This document shows, piece after piece, positions 11,104 to 21,652 of a DNA stretch of 64,000 nt (positions are counted from its first letter, which is position 1; each line of letters begins with the position of its first letter). The stretch comes from Melanopsichium pennsylvanicum (taxonomy: Eukaryota > Basidiomycota > Ustilaginomycetes > Ustilaginales). A program made the translations under genes and the position numbers. Location: NCBI GenBank assembly GCA_900208305.1, contig OAPG01000002.1, positions 1,770,264-1,834,263 on the forward strand, read 5' to 3'. Under the pieces are notes generated by a model. That model was not told the DNA's origin, ran no database searches, and worked only from the letters and a program-made list of their open reading frames with translations.

Positions 11104-12264
11104 ATGGCATCGTCTGCATCCAAAGGTACAACCTCATCCATATCCTCATCTACAGCAAACTCGTTTTATACAAGCTTTCGTACATCGATACAAACGCTTG
11201 AAAACCAAATCTCTTGTGCCATCACATCGCATGATGTGCATAATGCGTTACAGACCTATGCTCGCTTGAATGCACAATTCACTACAGCCGTGGATACCGG
11301 TGTGTTAGCTTTGCATGATCAGGCTTTACACAAGCGCAGCTTGGATCAAGTTGTCACTGCTCTTGAATCCAAACGCAAACACATCCATCAGCAACAAGTA
11401 CAGAATGATGCGAATCAAAACATTAACAACAACAACAACAACAACAACAATCATCGCATTAAGAAAGGCGCATTTACGTTCAAGAGAAAATCTCATTCAA
11501 TCTCATCACCAAATTCAATATCAACCTCATCCCAAAGCACAGATTTAAATTCAAACCAATCCTTACACAATTTATTATCAACTAACAATTCGAATCATTT
11601 GATCATTTCAAATCAACACAATATTACCTACAATCATCATAATAAGCTTTCAAAATCATCCATCTCGCTTACAATCCACAACGTTACCAATTCTATCGTT
11701 CATCTTGATCAACTTGAAATCTTATCGGTTCAACTTGGTTCGATTCAAAATAGTATTATTAAATTACCTTGTGTACAAGGTAGTATTATGATTAACGATT
11801 TGAATCATTCGATTTTATTACTCGAATCATGTCATCAATTTAGAATGCATACTTCATTCGCAGTTGTTGTCATTGGTTTGACAACAAATCATCTTTCAAG
11901 TGTCGTTACCCTTGAAGCATCTAATTCGGTGCAATTTGTTACAAATGTACCATCAAGACGAATAAGAAGAGCACCAGTAGCCCAAGAGGAGGTGAAGCAT
12001 GATTTCAAGGTTCAAGATTTTGACGATCTCATCAACAGCGAGCAGTTACAAAAACAAATAAAACAAGATCAAACCAGTAAAGACAGTAGTGGTGCAAGAG
12101 CTCGCAATTTTAGCATCATACACTTGGATCCAAAAGAGGTCCATATAAAGCAACAAGTCGACGACGAATTACTAAAAGCTAAGCATGGTTTATCTGCCAT
12201 CGATTGCGTACAAAACATCACTCAAATCATTCAAACGTATTCCATGAAACAACTTCCCACTTGA
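11104..12264 (+). CDS. Tubulin-binding cofactor C-like protein
   Basis: Encodes 386 residues from MASSASKGT (11104). Residues ~15-100 form the helical N-terminal part seen in cofactor C (FYTSFRTSIQTLENQI; a helix rich in Leu and Lys). An Asn-rich, low-complexity linker follows. Residues ~190-300 are a C-CAP/cofactor C beta-helix, with ladder-like repeats (LTIHNVTNSIVHLDQ, LSVQLGSIQNSII, IMINDLNHSILLL). The QFRMH segment carries the Arg that in TBCC/RP2 acts as the arginine finger for tubulin GTP hydrolysis. The gene is unusually A/T-rich in codon choice. Its stop lies 18 bp from the stop of the convergent O-methyltransferase. Confidence 0.82.
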   Translation: MASSASKGTTSSISSSTANSFYTSFRTSIQTLENQISCAITSHDVHNALQTYARLNAQFTTAVDTGVLALHDQALHKRSLDQVVTALESKRKHIHQQQVQNDANQNINNNNNNNNNHRIKKGAFTFKRKSHSISSPNSISTSSQSTDLNSNQSLHNLLSTNNSNHLIISNQHNITYNHHNKLSKSSISLTIHNVTNSIVHLDQLEILSVQLGSIQNSIIKLPCVQGSIMINDLNHSILLLESCHQFRMHTSFAVVVIGLTTNHLSSVVTLEASNSVQFVTNVPSRRIRRAPVAQEEVKHDFKVQDFDDLINSEQLQKQIKQDQTSKDSSGARARNFSIIHLDPKEVHIKQQVDDELLKAKHGLSAIDCVQNITQIIQTYSMKQLPT

Positions 12265-12282
12265 TCGGGGGGTCTTTTTTTT

Positions 12283-13140
12283 TTACTCGTTTCGCATGAT
12301 CAAACTCACACCATCCCTCACTGGCAATACCACCACCTCTACCCTCTTATCCTGCTTCACCACCATGTTGAACTCCTTGATCGCATCCGCATTCTCTTTA
12401 CCAATCTTTAAAATCTCTTCATCCACCAAACCTTGGGTCCAAGGTGTACCTTTGTACAGAGTATTGTCCACCACCAACAATCCATCCTTTTTGAGTAGAC
12501 CTTTGTCCAAGATGGTGGTAAAGTACGATTTGTATCCTGGTTTGTCTGCATCGATAAAGATGATATCGAACGCCTCTTCATCACTCAAAATGTTCTTGCC
12601 GATGGATTCGAGATGATCAACCGCGTTTCCGACTTTGACTTGAATTTTATCACTCAGACCGGATTGGTCAAAAAGAGGACGGGTGAAGGTGTCGAGATAA
12701 GGATCGATTTCGAGCGCAGTAACTTTACCACCTGGAGCAAGTTGTTGTGCGATACAAACCGTGGTTGTACCTGTGAACATGCCGATTTCAAGTGCTTTTT
12801 TAGCACGTGTGATACGCGTAAGAAGTCCAACAAAGTTACCTTCATAAGCTCCAGCAGACCATGCAGCAGAGAGATGGAATAACGTCTGTTTACGTTCCCA
12901 AGCCGAATTCCAATCGTGTTGAGCTGTAGCTTTGAGAAGCGGTTGTTGAACACAAGGTGCAGCCGAAGAGACCGAATCCAGGTAAGCATCCATACCAGAC
13001 AGAAGTTCGGACACCAACTTGAGTTGATGCAATTGCGTCCGAGTGAGCGGTTTGGACGTGTCAAGTTGCGATACAACCGACGAGAGCAATGTCGAGGCCG
13101 AGACCAGAGGTGTCTCGTGGGGTACGTCCATCTGGCTCAT
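12283..13140 (-). CDS. SAM-dependent O-methyltransferase (CCoAOMT-like, Methyltransf_3)
   Basis: Encodes 285 residues. The SAM-binding loop is KKALEIGMFTGTTT (residues ~114-127), followed by the acidic TALEIDP strand. IDADKPGY (196-203) and VVDNTLYKG (223-231) match the metal- and substrate-binding Asp/Asn positions of the cation-dependent catechol/caffeoyl-CoA O-methyltransferase family. The N-terminal helix with LKLVSELLSGMDAYL is typical. The true acceptor is unknown and is likely a small catechol-type compound. The gene starts 791 bp from the divergent LDB17 gene and ends 18 bp from the convergent cofactor C gene. Confidence 0.88.
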   Translation of the reverse strand: MSQMDVPHETPLVSASTLLSSVVSQLDTSKPLTRTQLHQLKLVSELLSGMDAYLDSVSSAAPCVQQPLLKATAQHDWNSAWERKQTLFHLSAAWSAGAYEGNFVGLLTRITRAKKALEIGMFTGTTTVCIAQQLAPGGKVTALEIDPYLDTFTRPLFDQSGLSDKIQVKVGNAVDHLESIGKNILSDEEAFDIIFIDADKPGYKSYFTTILDKGLLKKDGLLVVDNTLYKGTPWTQGLVDEEILKIGKENADAIKEFNMVVKQDKRVEVVVLPVRDGVSLIMRNE

Positions 13141-13930
13141 CTTGGGACTGAGATTAGTGATTGGTGATTATAGCAACGGTGTGTAACAAGAAAGATGCTT
13201 AAACCAGATGAAAGAGTCTTATCAAGCATGCCAATTCCAAAAACGACAAGATTGCCAAACGAATCGTATAAGTGTGTGTGGGGTAGAACTGGCGAGATTG
13301 AGCAATTCCTGCCTGTTAGCTAAGCTAAGTCAAGAGATGAATGCGGGCAAGCACGCTGATCAAGAGGTGCATGCTAAAAAAAACATGTTTAAGCGAAGTA
13401 AGGTACAGTAACCATCATCACATTTGACAGCCAAAAGAGTGCATCTCAAATACGTCAGGGTGCAACAAGAATTACAATGAATTGCTCTTTCTTTCAATCA
13501 CGCATGCATTGATGGCTCACATTTGAGTCAAATGGTGATGGTGATGGCAATGATGATGACTGTGCTCTGTGCGTCCAATACTGTGCAAATTGTAATATTA
13601 ATAATTATGCACAAACCAAATCGGACGAGTAATTTGCTTTCTCAGCCATGCATGGATCAATATTCTAAGACACAAATGTTAGATAAGTCGCAATGAGATT
13701 GACAACCATTAATAACAACATCCATGTCAGCAGATGAAGGTGTAACAATTTATATCGTGTGAATGCATTTGAGCTGCATGCGGGGTTGTCTTTCTTGGAT
13801 CCATTCGCTATCCTCTATTCCTCCCTCCGCTCCCCCCTTTCTCTCTCTCTTTTCATGACCTCCGCTCTCAACTCATAACCACAATCAACTCAACGAATGT
13901 GGTACCTCTTACTCTGTAAATAAACTCAGC
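13141..13930. other. Divergent intergenic region
   Basis: 790 bases between the O-methyltransferase and LDB17 starts. The last 130 bases before LDB17 are C/T-rich, consistent with a leader. No gene or clear repeat is visible. Confidence 0.5.
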
Positions 13931-16900
13931 ATGGACCCCTTTGCCGGCTACGCAGCTCTCGACAATCCACAACATTTCTGGGCTGAACTCGACGACATTC
14001 TAGATACCCCTTTCCAACCTCCGCAATCACCACCCCATTCTCTTGCATCTTCATCGTCCAACCATACTGATATTCAAGCACAATCTCTACTTGAAGCAAA
14101 GCGCATCTATACCGCCAGCATACTCGCCAAATTTCTCCATCTATGCGCAGCTTCCTTCAACGCCCATCTCACCTCAGAATACAACCAAGAGTACTGCATA
14201 AATCGCCTCTTCTCCTCCACTGCTTTCCGAAATGACGCACACTCAACACTCGTCCATCCAACTACCAACGTTCCCATGCATCAGCTGGCTGCAGAAGAGG
14301 CCATACGCATCATGCAAACATCCACTTCAATACCTGTGCTCCTCATCACTTACGAAATCGTTCTCCAGTACGGTGAAGCGTTCCCATCAGCCTACAAGTC
14401 CATCCAGTCCAGTGCAACTACCGTCTCATTTGTCGGTGTTAGAGCTTTCCTCCATAGACTTGTGCATCAAATCTGGGCAGGAAGCTATGCAGCACAGGCA
14501 GACGCAAAGTTTGGCATCTCAGATCAACATGCTCCCGTTGGCTGGAATGGTGCACATTGGGACCAACATCAAGACCAAGCTTCCACTTCAAATGCTTCAA
14601 CAACATACCCAACATCCACATCGCACATTCCAAAACCCTTGACGTCCTCTTCAGCATCTAACCACATTGCCATTCAGATCAGCTTGAGGGAGAAAGCAGT
14701 CCGTATGCTCTACGAAGTGTGTCGTGTACAGAAACTCGAAACGGCTCATCTCAAAGCGTTCGACGAGCGCTTCATTCATCACCTCTTTGATCTCGTCGAA
14801 GACACAAGATATCATCACGACGAGGACTTCAACTATCGCCTCATCAAACTGCTCGTCGCAGTTAACGAGCAGTACATGGTCTCTACCCTCACCTCGGACG
14901 CCGCTACCCACTCGGCCTCCACACCTGGCCAGATCAATTCCACTCCGCCAGCATCTCGACCAACCAACTTGGTCCTCAGCGTGCTTCAACAGCGTTTGAA
15001 CGCCAGCAAAACCTTTGGCGAGAATCTCATCTTTATGCTCAACCGAGCTTCCAGTTCCGACGTCGAGGACGTTTGCATGCAATTGCTCGTCTTGAAACTG
15101 CTTTACCTTCTCTTCACCACAAAAGAGACTGCCTGCTATTTCTACACCAACGACCTACGTGTACTTGTCGATATCTTTGTTCGCCAACTCCACGATCTTC
15201 CCGACGAAAGCGAGTCATTGCGTCATACCTACCTTCGCGTTCTCCACCCGTTGCTTACAAACACCCAACTCTGCACCTACCCGTACAAACGCCCCCAGAT
15301 CCGACGCTTGCTCAACGGTCTCATCGCACACGGCCATCTCAGCGACATTAGCGCAACCACAAAGAGATTGGTAGACCGATGCTTGCGCGCCGAATGGTGT
15401 GTAGAGCTTGACAGGTTGGATGGTACTGAAAGAGTCGTCAAAGTAGAACCAATCGGAGGTGGAGAGGCACACAGCAAAATTATGCAGCCGGGTGTGACCA
15501 CCGAAGGATTACCCATGTTGGCAACCAAGATCAAGGAGCACAGCAACTCGGTACAGGCCACTGCTGATTCTTTAGCCATCACCACCCAGGATCAAGTGAT
15601 TAGCTCTCACAGCATCAGTACGACCGTGTCTCCTACGAGTACAGATTCGTCAGTGGTTAACCCCAAGCACGAAGCCGCTCACTCTAGCGGTTCTCTGAGC
15701 GTACCATCGACGTCAAGAACGCGCGATAAAAGAGTAGCATCGCTCTCCCACCCACGTGTTGTCTCTTCAACATCAACATCGTTCACCGAGGACGGCAACG
15801 TGTTACTACGTCCCACCTCTGCAGCATCGCTGAGTAGTGCTTCGGGGAAACATGCTAGAAGAGCGGTATCTGCACAAAGCGCTCCGTGTACACCTCCTAG
15901 GGTGGCTTCGCCTGCCTTGAACGTATGGCGTCAAAATTCTCGATTGTCCGAATTGTCCTCGCCCGCGGATGAAGCGGATGATGCGATGAGTACAAGTTCG
16001 TCTTGGCATGCCAACATGGTCGAAGATCCCTCTTCAAGTTTGGAATCATCGCGCAATCAGTACCATGCTCGTTCTGCAGAAGTTGGTGGGTGTAACGCGA
16101 TGAGCATAGGGTCGTCCCAATTCTACCAAAGTGTGGTAGCGCAAGAAACTGCGGTGCCTAGGGTTGGTAGTCGTTTGAGGAGTACCAGCATCGGTGAAAA
16201 CGGTGAGAGCAATATGCATATGATGCTTGACTCAGCCTTGTCGACGTCTTCGTCTTCTAGAGATGATCATGGTACTCTTGACTTGGTTCAAGGTTCGAAA
16301 CCTAACATTGTTGTTGGTGGTGTAAGTTCGATGGACGAGAATAAGAGAGAAGGTCAAGTAAGAGAACAAGGTAGTAGTATAAAGACGATGATGGAAAGAT
16401 CGAATTGTGATGTGCCAAAGAGACGAAAACCACCACAACCACCAAGTCATCTTCAGACGAGGAGAGCAATGCAGTTGTCCACATCTGAACCCCAAATGCA
16501 GTTGGTTTCTTCCGCTGCATCATCATCCACCACCGTCGAATCTGGGTTGTATGGTTTGGCCAAGAGTGATAGCAGTTCGGTAAATGAGGATGTGGGTGCG
16601 GGTGCAGGTGGGGGGGTTAGTCAGTTTACAGTTCGGGTGAATAAACAATTTCGTGGTAGCAGTGGTGGTGTTGGTAGGAGAAGACCCCCTCCTCCTCCTC
16701 CTCCACCACCACCACCACCTTCTTGTTCTGCTTCAACTTTTTCTCATACAACCTCAACATACATGGACAGTTTGGGAGAAAGGGATGATGAAACTCAACA
16801 ACAATCTGCTCAAGATACACCCACCATGGGAGTTGAAATTGGAGTTGGGATTGAGGAGAAGAATGGTGATGATGATGATTTGGCAAGTGAAAAGAGTTTT

Positions 16901-16942
16901 TATATTGCAGAGAGGTTAAGGAGAGGTTTAAGAATTCGATGA
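13931..16942 (+). CDS. LDB17: Ldb17/Dip1/SPIN90-family actin regulator
   Basis: Encodes 1003 residues without introns. Residues ~245-500 match the SPIN90/Ldb17 leucine-rich domain (FDLVEDTRYHHDEDFNYRLI, KLLVAVNEQYMV, VDIFVRQLHDLPDESESLR, RRLLNGLI). Yeast Ldb17 and fission yeast Dip1 act at endocytic actin patches and activate Arp2/3 to nucleate linear actin. The C-terminal half (~540-1003) is Ser-rich and disordered. It carries PxxP-type motifs (KRRKPPQPPSH) and a 12-proline run (~920), which would suit SH3 or profilin binding. A/T-ending codons become frequent towards the 3' end. The ends of this gene and the hydroxylase converge, 287 bp apart. Confidence 0.88.
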   Translation: MDPFAGYAALDNPQHFWAELDDILDTPFQPPQSPPHSLASSSSNHTDIQAQSLLEAKRIYTASILAKFLHLCAASFNAHLTSEYNQEYCINRLFSSTAFRNDAHSTLVHPTTNVPMHQLAAEEAIRIMQTSTSIPVLLITYEIVLQYGEAFPSAYKSIQSSATTVSFVGVRAFLHRLVHQIWAGSYAAQADAKFGISDQHAPVGWNGAHWDQHQDQASTSNASTTYPTSTSHIPKPLTSSSASNHIAIQISLREKAVRMLYEVCRVQKLETAHLKAFDERFIHHLFDLVEDTRYHHDEDFNYRLIKLLVAVNEQYMVSTLTSDAATHSASTPGQINSTPPASRPTNLVLSVLQQRLNASKTFGENLIFMLNRASSSDVEDVCMQLLVLKLLYLLFTTKETACYFYTNDLRVLVDIFVRQLHDLPDESESLRHTYLRVLHPLLTNTQLCTYPYKRPQIRRLLNGLIAHGHLSDISATTKRLVDRCLRAEWCVELDRLDGTERVVKVEPIGGGEAHSKIMQPGVTTEGLPMLATKIKEHSNSVQATADSLAITTQDQVISSHSISTTVSPTSTDSSVVNPKHEAAHSSGSLSVPSTSRTRDKRVASLSHPRVVSSTSTSFTEDGNVLLRPTSAASLSSASGKHARRAVSAQSAPCTPPRVASPALNVWRQNSRLSELSSPADEADDAMSTSSSWHANMVEDPSSSLESSRNQYHARSAEVGGCNAMSIGSSQFYQSVVAQETAVPRVGSRLRSTSIGENGESNMHMMLDSALSTSSSSRDDHGTLDLVQGSKPNIVVGGVSSMDENKREGQVREQGSSIKTMMERSNCDVPKRRKPPQPPSHLQTRRAMQLSTSEPQMQLVSSAASSSTTVESGLYGLAKSDSSSVNEDVGAGAGGGVSQFTVRVNKQFRGSSGGVGRRRPPPPPPPPPPPPSCSASTFSHTTSTYMDSLGERDDETQQQSAQDTPTMGVEIGVGIEEKNGDDDDLASEKSFYIAERLRRGLRIR

Positions 16943-17229
16943 ACAAAATTTGTAAATTTATTATTAATTATACTATTGTTTTTTTTGCACTAATTTATCT
17001 TTTTTTTTTTTTTCCAAATAATCACAGATTTGAAAAAAAGGGAGGTAAAAAAAAAAGGTTTGATATGGTGTTGTGTGATAGAGGTTACATAGTGGTATTT
17101 GATAAAGAGTCTTGTGCCTGAGAGTATGAACGATAATATCGCAAAAGAAAGCAGCATGGATGAATGTTATCATTATAAACATTTTATATCGAGGGTAAAT
17201 TCGTATACGTATGACATAAGATATTATTG

Positions 17230-18339
17230 TTAGGAAACTGAATGTTTGAGAGCATATTGCAAAGCAGGTTGATCCATCGAATCATTCCAATTGATATTTT
17301 GTTTTGTTCCTTCAATCCTTTCCTTTTTAGTACCAAAAATCGTATCCCATAATCTTGTCTGTTTACCATAATTACCTGACTTTTTCCATCCATGACGATG
17401 ATGAATATCATGATCTTCCAAACACAATTCAGCGTTGATATACCTTAAAGGCCATGTTGCAGGATTTTGAAAATATCCTCTTAATCCACTATGTCCACTA
17501 GCTTCAATGAAAAGAATGTAACAAGTGCTAATCCACCATGTTGCAAAATTTATACGCCAAGTTAACCAAGCTAGAATTGGAATTCCTACCATGTCAAAAA
17601 ATTCTTGTTCGTGATCAGCAAAAGCTCCTAAAGCAGCAATAGGATGTTTGGTGGTATGATGTTTACGATGAAACCTCCAAAGAAAATCCACTTGGTGCAT
17701 TAATCGATGATACCAGTAGAAATAAAAATCTACGGCTATGGCAAACATGAACAAATTCACCGGTAACATTAAAATCGTCTTTACATCCACCAAAGGTTCT
17801 TCCGGATTGTAAAGGTAAGGAATTGAGATAAGAGAACGAGAAATGACAACCATAACAAGTCCAATAGCTACATTAGCTGTATCCAAATCAGGTACACCAT
17901 CCCTTTCTGCACTACCATCAAATGTACCAAATTTCATCGTCATTTCATTACACCATTTAAATATTCCAGTACCAAACCAGATGAAATAAACCAAATACGA
18001 AATCGTGGCAACATAAACAGGTACCTTAATCCCAGTAGATTGTGTGAAAAACCAATGAACCAACAAAGGTGCGACAGCCTTAGGTAGCACATTTAAATGC
18101 ATTTTCCATATAGGATATACTGGAACAGGTGCATCCTTTGGGAAAACAGGTGGTTTGGGTCGAGGTGATTCCGAATTGTTAGGTGCAACTCCAAGACGAA
18201 CCAAAGATCGTTCGAAAAAATTCCATTCGTGACTGGGTTTGGTATGCCACGTTGCCGTCATTCGACCTTTGTTGGGTCGTTGGAGAGGCGTGCTAGCCAT
18301 TTGGGTAGTAGTTTTCATAGATGTCTCGGTGGACGACAT
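17230..18339 (-). CDS. Fatty acid hydroxylase / sterol desaturase superfamily protein
   Basis: Encodes 369 residues from the ATG at 18339 (MSSTETSMK). The three di-iron histidine clusters are intact: HRLMH (211-215), HRKHH (224-228) and HDIHH (310-314), with further His at HPIAALGAFADHEQ. Hydrophobic segments near residues 105-125, 155-175, 192-210 and 250-285 fit an ER membrane enzyme. The family uses O2 and electrons to hydroxylate or desaturate lipids. The exact substrate cannot be read from sequence; it does not look like Erg3 or Erg25 by its spacing, but I hold this loosely. Codons are A/T-rich. The next gene upstream is another membrane lipid enzyme on the same strand. Confidence 0.85.
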   Translation of the reverse strand: MSSTETSMKTTTQMASTPLQRPNKGRMTATWHTKPSHEWNFFERSLVRLGVAPNNSESPRPKPPVFPKDAPVPVYPIWKMHLNVLPKAVAPLLVHWFFTQSTGIKVPVYVATISYLVYFIWFGTGIFKWCNEMTMKFGTFDGSAERDGVPDLDTANVAIGLVMVVISRSLISIPYLYNPEEPLVDVKTILMLPVNLFMFAIAVDFYFYWYHRLMHQVDFLWRFHRKHHTTKHPIAALGAFADHEQEFFDMVGIPILAWLTWRINFATWWISTCYILFIEASGHSGLRGYFQNPATWPLRYINAELCLEDHDIHHRHGWKKSGNYGKQTRLWDTIFGTKKERIEGTKQNINWNDSMDQPALQYALKHSVS

Positions 18340-19190
18340 GACGGTGGTTTGTTTTTGACGCTGCAGTACAGCGAAAAAGATGTTGGGGGAGGGGGGGGGG
18401 GAGTGAATCAATGACGGTGAAAGAGGTGAGAATAGGGAGAATAGGATTCCCCTTCTTATACGTCGTCAACAGACACAGTCTGCAGAGATCACATTTCGAA
18501 GCTTCTCCATTCGCTTAATGCAGTAGAATAAGCGTAGTTGATGTTTGACAGCAAAGCTGAGGTGAATGAATGAGTGAGTGAGTGCTATACTGTTTTCAAA
18601 AATAGGATATAATGTTGAAAGAGAGCTTCAAAATAAAGGCGAGAGCGGTGGGCACTCTTTGAACCTCGCTTAGGCGGATCCGACAAACAAGTGGGTTTGC
18701 TACCGCAGTTGGGCGTTTTTACCCTTTAAATCTGAGAAAAGTCGATAGGTTTTTGACAGATTGGCGCGTGAAATAGTTAGTCCAACAATTTACATAAGTC
18801 AAAGAAAGGCGGTTTCGCGCCATATTCGTCGCTATCCTTTCGTGCACCTTCCACCGCTATGATTGCTTGACACGATATTCTGTTCAAGTAAATTTAAGCA
18901 ATCTTGACGTTCCTCGTACACTTTTACGTCCTTTTGATTGCGCACTTGCTCTCTCTCCATCCCTTCACGAATAGGTCGCAAACTGTCAACTTTGTCAAAC
19001 ATGAACTGTATTTAATATGCATATACTACTCTGTTCAGAATCTTTGTTTTGCAAGATACAAGCAAGAAAACAAACAAAAACACACTTTGCTGCTGTGACA
19101 CTTTGAATCCAGCAAGAATCTCGATCGAATCACTTGCCTAACCTCCGCCCCTCCCTCTCTCGTTCTGATTCCACCTCTTTCTTCCGTCGT
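18340..19190. other. Intergenic region
   Basis: 851 bases between two reverse-strand genes, holding the hydroxylase promoter and the MBOAT 3' end. A G-run near 18390 and scattered A/T runs are present. No gene is visible. Confidence 0.5.
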
Positions 19191-20891
19191 CTATGAAATC
19201 GGTTCCGGAGCTAAAGCGGTAATCTTTTCGTCCTCTTTCTCACCATCAACATTTGAACCATTTATACCGTTGCTGTTGCTAGAATACGAATTTGCATTTG
19301 TTACTCTCCTCTTGAATGCCTCTGCATCGGAATCTGCATCCGTTGTAAACCCACTGGCAAATGAACTCTGCTCCTGTTTACCACTCTTCCTAATTTTTCC
19401 ACTCTTTTTATCCAAAACTTTACCCAAACCATTCTGAAACCCAATCATCGCAACAAAAGTGACGATATGACCGTAAAAGTAAACCGCCTTCCATCCAGCA
19501 ATACTCGCCTTGAACTCGAGCAACATAAAAGGTGCCACTGCGTAGTTCAACGTTAACTGCGATACCAAGATGGATGCAGTACAATACACCAATTGTGCTG
19601 CACTAAACGTGTGCAAATTGGTGAACATCGGATTGGCCACATTGGGCTGAGCGAAAAATAGGGGTCTCACATGACGTCTCAACATCTTTGCAGCACTTTG
19701 CATGAATCCAGCCAATACAAACGAAAGGTAATAACCTGGTTCCAAACCATGCCAAAACGCAGAAGTGCAAAAGGTGGTCATGGTAGATTTGAATCCGGGT
19801 TTCTTACCAGGTCGAGCAATTCGTTTGTAAACATTGTTCCTCAACCATACGTTGGTGTTCATATTCCATGCATCCAAAAGTTCCTTCCAGTTATTGGCAA
19901 ATTCGATCTTGGCAATGTCAACGTTCTTACATCGATCCCATCTCGTTTTACCATTCACCGCATTAACACCATTGTACCCGAGTCCCGAAAGAATGCATGC
20001 ACCATCGGTGAGAGACCAGATTCCGTAGTACTTTGTTCTAGCCATGAACCCGGCGATCTGGATCCACACCAATTTCTCGTACCAAGCCAGATGCGATAAG
20101 CCTCCGTGAAGACCGATGAGTTTCTCGTAGCTGAAGGCCGGAGCGTAGAGGGTGTAGATGGCCATAAATCCCAAACCGGTACAAAGTGAAAACAGTGAGG
20201 CGGCGATACGACCACGTGGGTAATTGATCGAGTTGGTGCCAGCTGCTGCTGCTGCTGTTGTTGTTGTTGTTGCTTTTTCTTTACCCTTTGGTGATACGAA
20301 GAGTTGACCGGTGGACCAAGCTCGATAATCGCAAAAGCGAGTGGAAGGGCCGATGAGTACTCCAGGAAAGTAGAAAGCATAACCTAAGAATTCGAGCAGA
20401 TCTGGCATTTTGGTGATCCTGGATTTCTTCTGAGCTTCATCGCACTGATCAAATGTACGAATTTGACCGTCGTAGCAATCCCAGGCGAAAGTGGAGAGGT
20501 TCATTACGGCCACCATTTGCATGGCCGTGATTTCGATGGTGCTCAACGGGATCGCGCCAAACTTTCGCACCGCATGGTTATAGGTTAGATGCGACATTTG
20601 AAGAGCGAAAACGAGCCATGCCATATTCTTCCCACCGATGCGCAACTTGCAAATGTAGTAAGTGGCCAGGGCTGAGCCAAACAGTTGAAGGAAGCCATTG
20701 TAGAGGTTGAGGATAGGTACGAGGAAGACGAACGAGACAGATAAGGAGTAAAGATGTTTTAGAGGCGCCGAGGGAATATAAGGGAAGAGAGCGGCTAGCG
20801 GAAAAGCGAGCAAGAGGCAGGTGAAAAGTTTGATGTAGTCGATGGGAGCACCAGCTGCGTCTGCAATGGGAGAAAAGATATTCTCTAACAT
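19191..20891 (-). CDS. ALE1: MBOAT lysophospholipid acyltransferase (Ale1/LPCAT type)
   Basis: Encodes 566 residues with about ten hydrophobic segments. The MBOAT signatures are present: WNMNTNVWLRNNVYKR with the conserved Asn, and SAFWHGLEPGYYLSF with the presumed catalytic His381. The upstream YAFYFPGVLIGPSTRFCDY is typical of the Ale1/Lpcat branch. Yeast Ale1 re-acylates lysophospholipids at sn-2 in the Lands cycle, at the ER. A Thr/Ala-rich loop from an imperfect triplet repeat (~20240-20275) is a local insertion. The C-terminal ~80 residues are polar, Ser/Asn-rich and acidic. The symbol follows yeast and is given by family resemblance only. Confidence 0.9.
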   Translation of the reverse strand: MLENIFSPIADAAGAPIDYIKLFTCLLLAFPLAALFPYIPSAPLKHLYSLSVSFVFLVPILNLYNGFLQLFGSALATYYICKLRIGGKNMAWLVFALQMSHLTYNHAVRKFGAIPLSTIEITAMQMVAVMNLSTFAWDCYDGQIRTFDQCDEAQKKSRITKMPDLLEFLGYAFYFPGVLIGPSTRFCDYRAWSTGQLFVSPKGKEKATTTTTAAAAAGTNSINYPRGRIAASLFSLCTGLGFMAIYTLYAPAFSYEKLIGLHGGLSHLAWYEKLVWIQIAGFMARTKYYGIWSLTDGACILSGLGYNGVNAVNGKTRWDRCKNVDIAKIEFANNWKELLDAWNMNTNVWLRNNVYKRIARPGKKPGFKSTMTTFCTSAFWHGLEPGYYLSFVLAGFMQSAAKMLRRHVRPLFFAQPNVANPMFTNLHTFSAAQLVYCTASILVSQLTLNYAVAPFMLLEFKASIAGWKAVYFYGHIVTFVAMIGFQNGLGKVLDKKSGKIRKSGKQEQSSFASGFTTDADSDAEAFKRRVTNANSYSSNSNGINGSNVDGEKEDEKITALAPEPIS

Positions 20892-21652
20892 CTTTTCGAC
20901 AAAGTATTGTTTCTAGCACCCTGACACTATCAACATGGAAAACGGAGGTGATGATGATGATGTTAGTGATCAAGCCAACGGCCTTGGAAATTGTCACGGG
21001 AGACAAGAGAGGTTACAGTATACACTCAACGTGACTGATTCGGCGTTACCGAACCAGAAGAACTCGCCAACCCTGAAATGAAGGCGGGGAAGTGAAAAAG
21101 AGAAAAGAAAAGTAATATTTGAAACCAAAAAGAAAGTCAAAAAAAATCCAAAAATCAGAGTTCAAAAACCTGAACGATCAGCGAAATGTATGTGATTTTG
21201 TCGAGGCTGGCCCGAGCAAATACAGTAAATTACAATCTACAGAACTCGTTTAATCCTCCAACGTCATCTATCGCACACAGATCAAACACTTCAAGATTCC
21301 ATGGATCGGATCGATCGATCGCTCGTTCGCACTCACGCACACTCAATGTCGGGTTGAAACCCGAAAAGTCGACTTACGGTGAGACAAAAAAAAATTGAAT
21401 TGCATCCTTTTTCTCACATCGCATTTGCTTCCGATACCGATATCTGTTCAAGAGCACTGTCGGCTGAATCCGATATCCACTTACAGTATTTCCAACTTTT
21501 GACCGTGTGAATTTACTGTATATCACTTTTGACAGTCATGACTCCCTGACCCTTTCCATAACACCAAAAAAAGCTTGACCGAATCAATCAAAGCCAAAAT
21601 AAAACAACAAGTGTAGGATCATAAATGCATTGAAAACATAGATATGTGTCAT
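20892..21652. other. Intergenic region
   Basis: 761 bases holding the MBOAT promoter and the metacaspase 3' end. A short GATC/CGAT-rich run lies near 21305-21325. No gene is visible. Confidence 0.5.
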
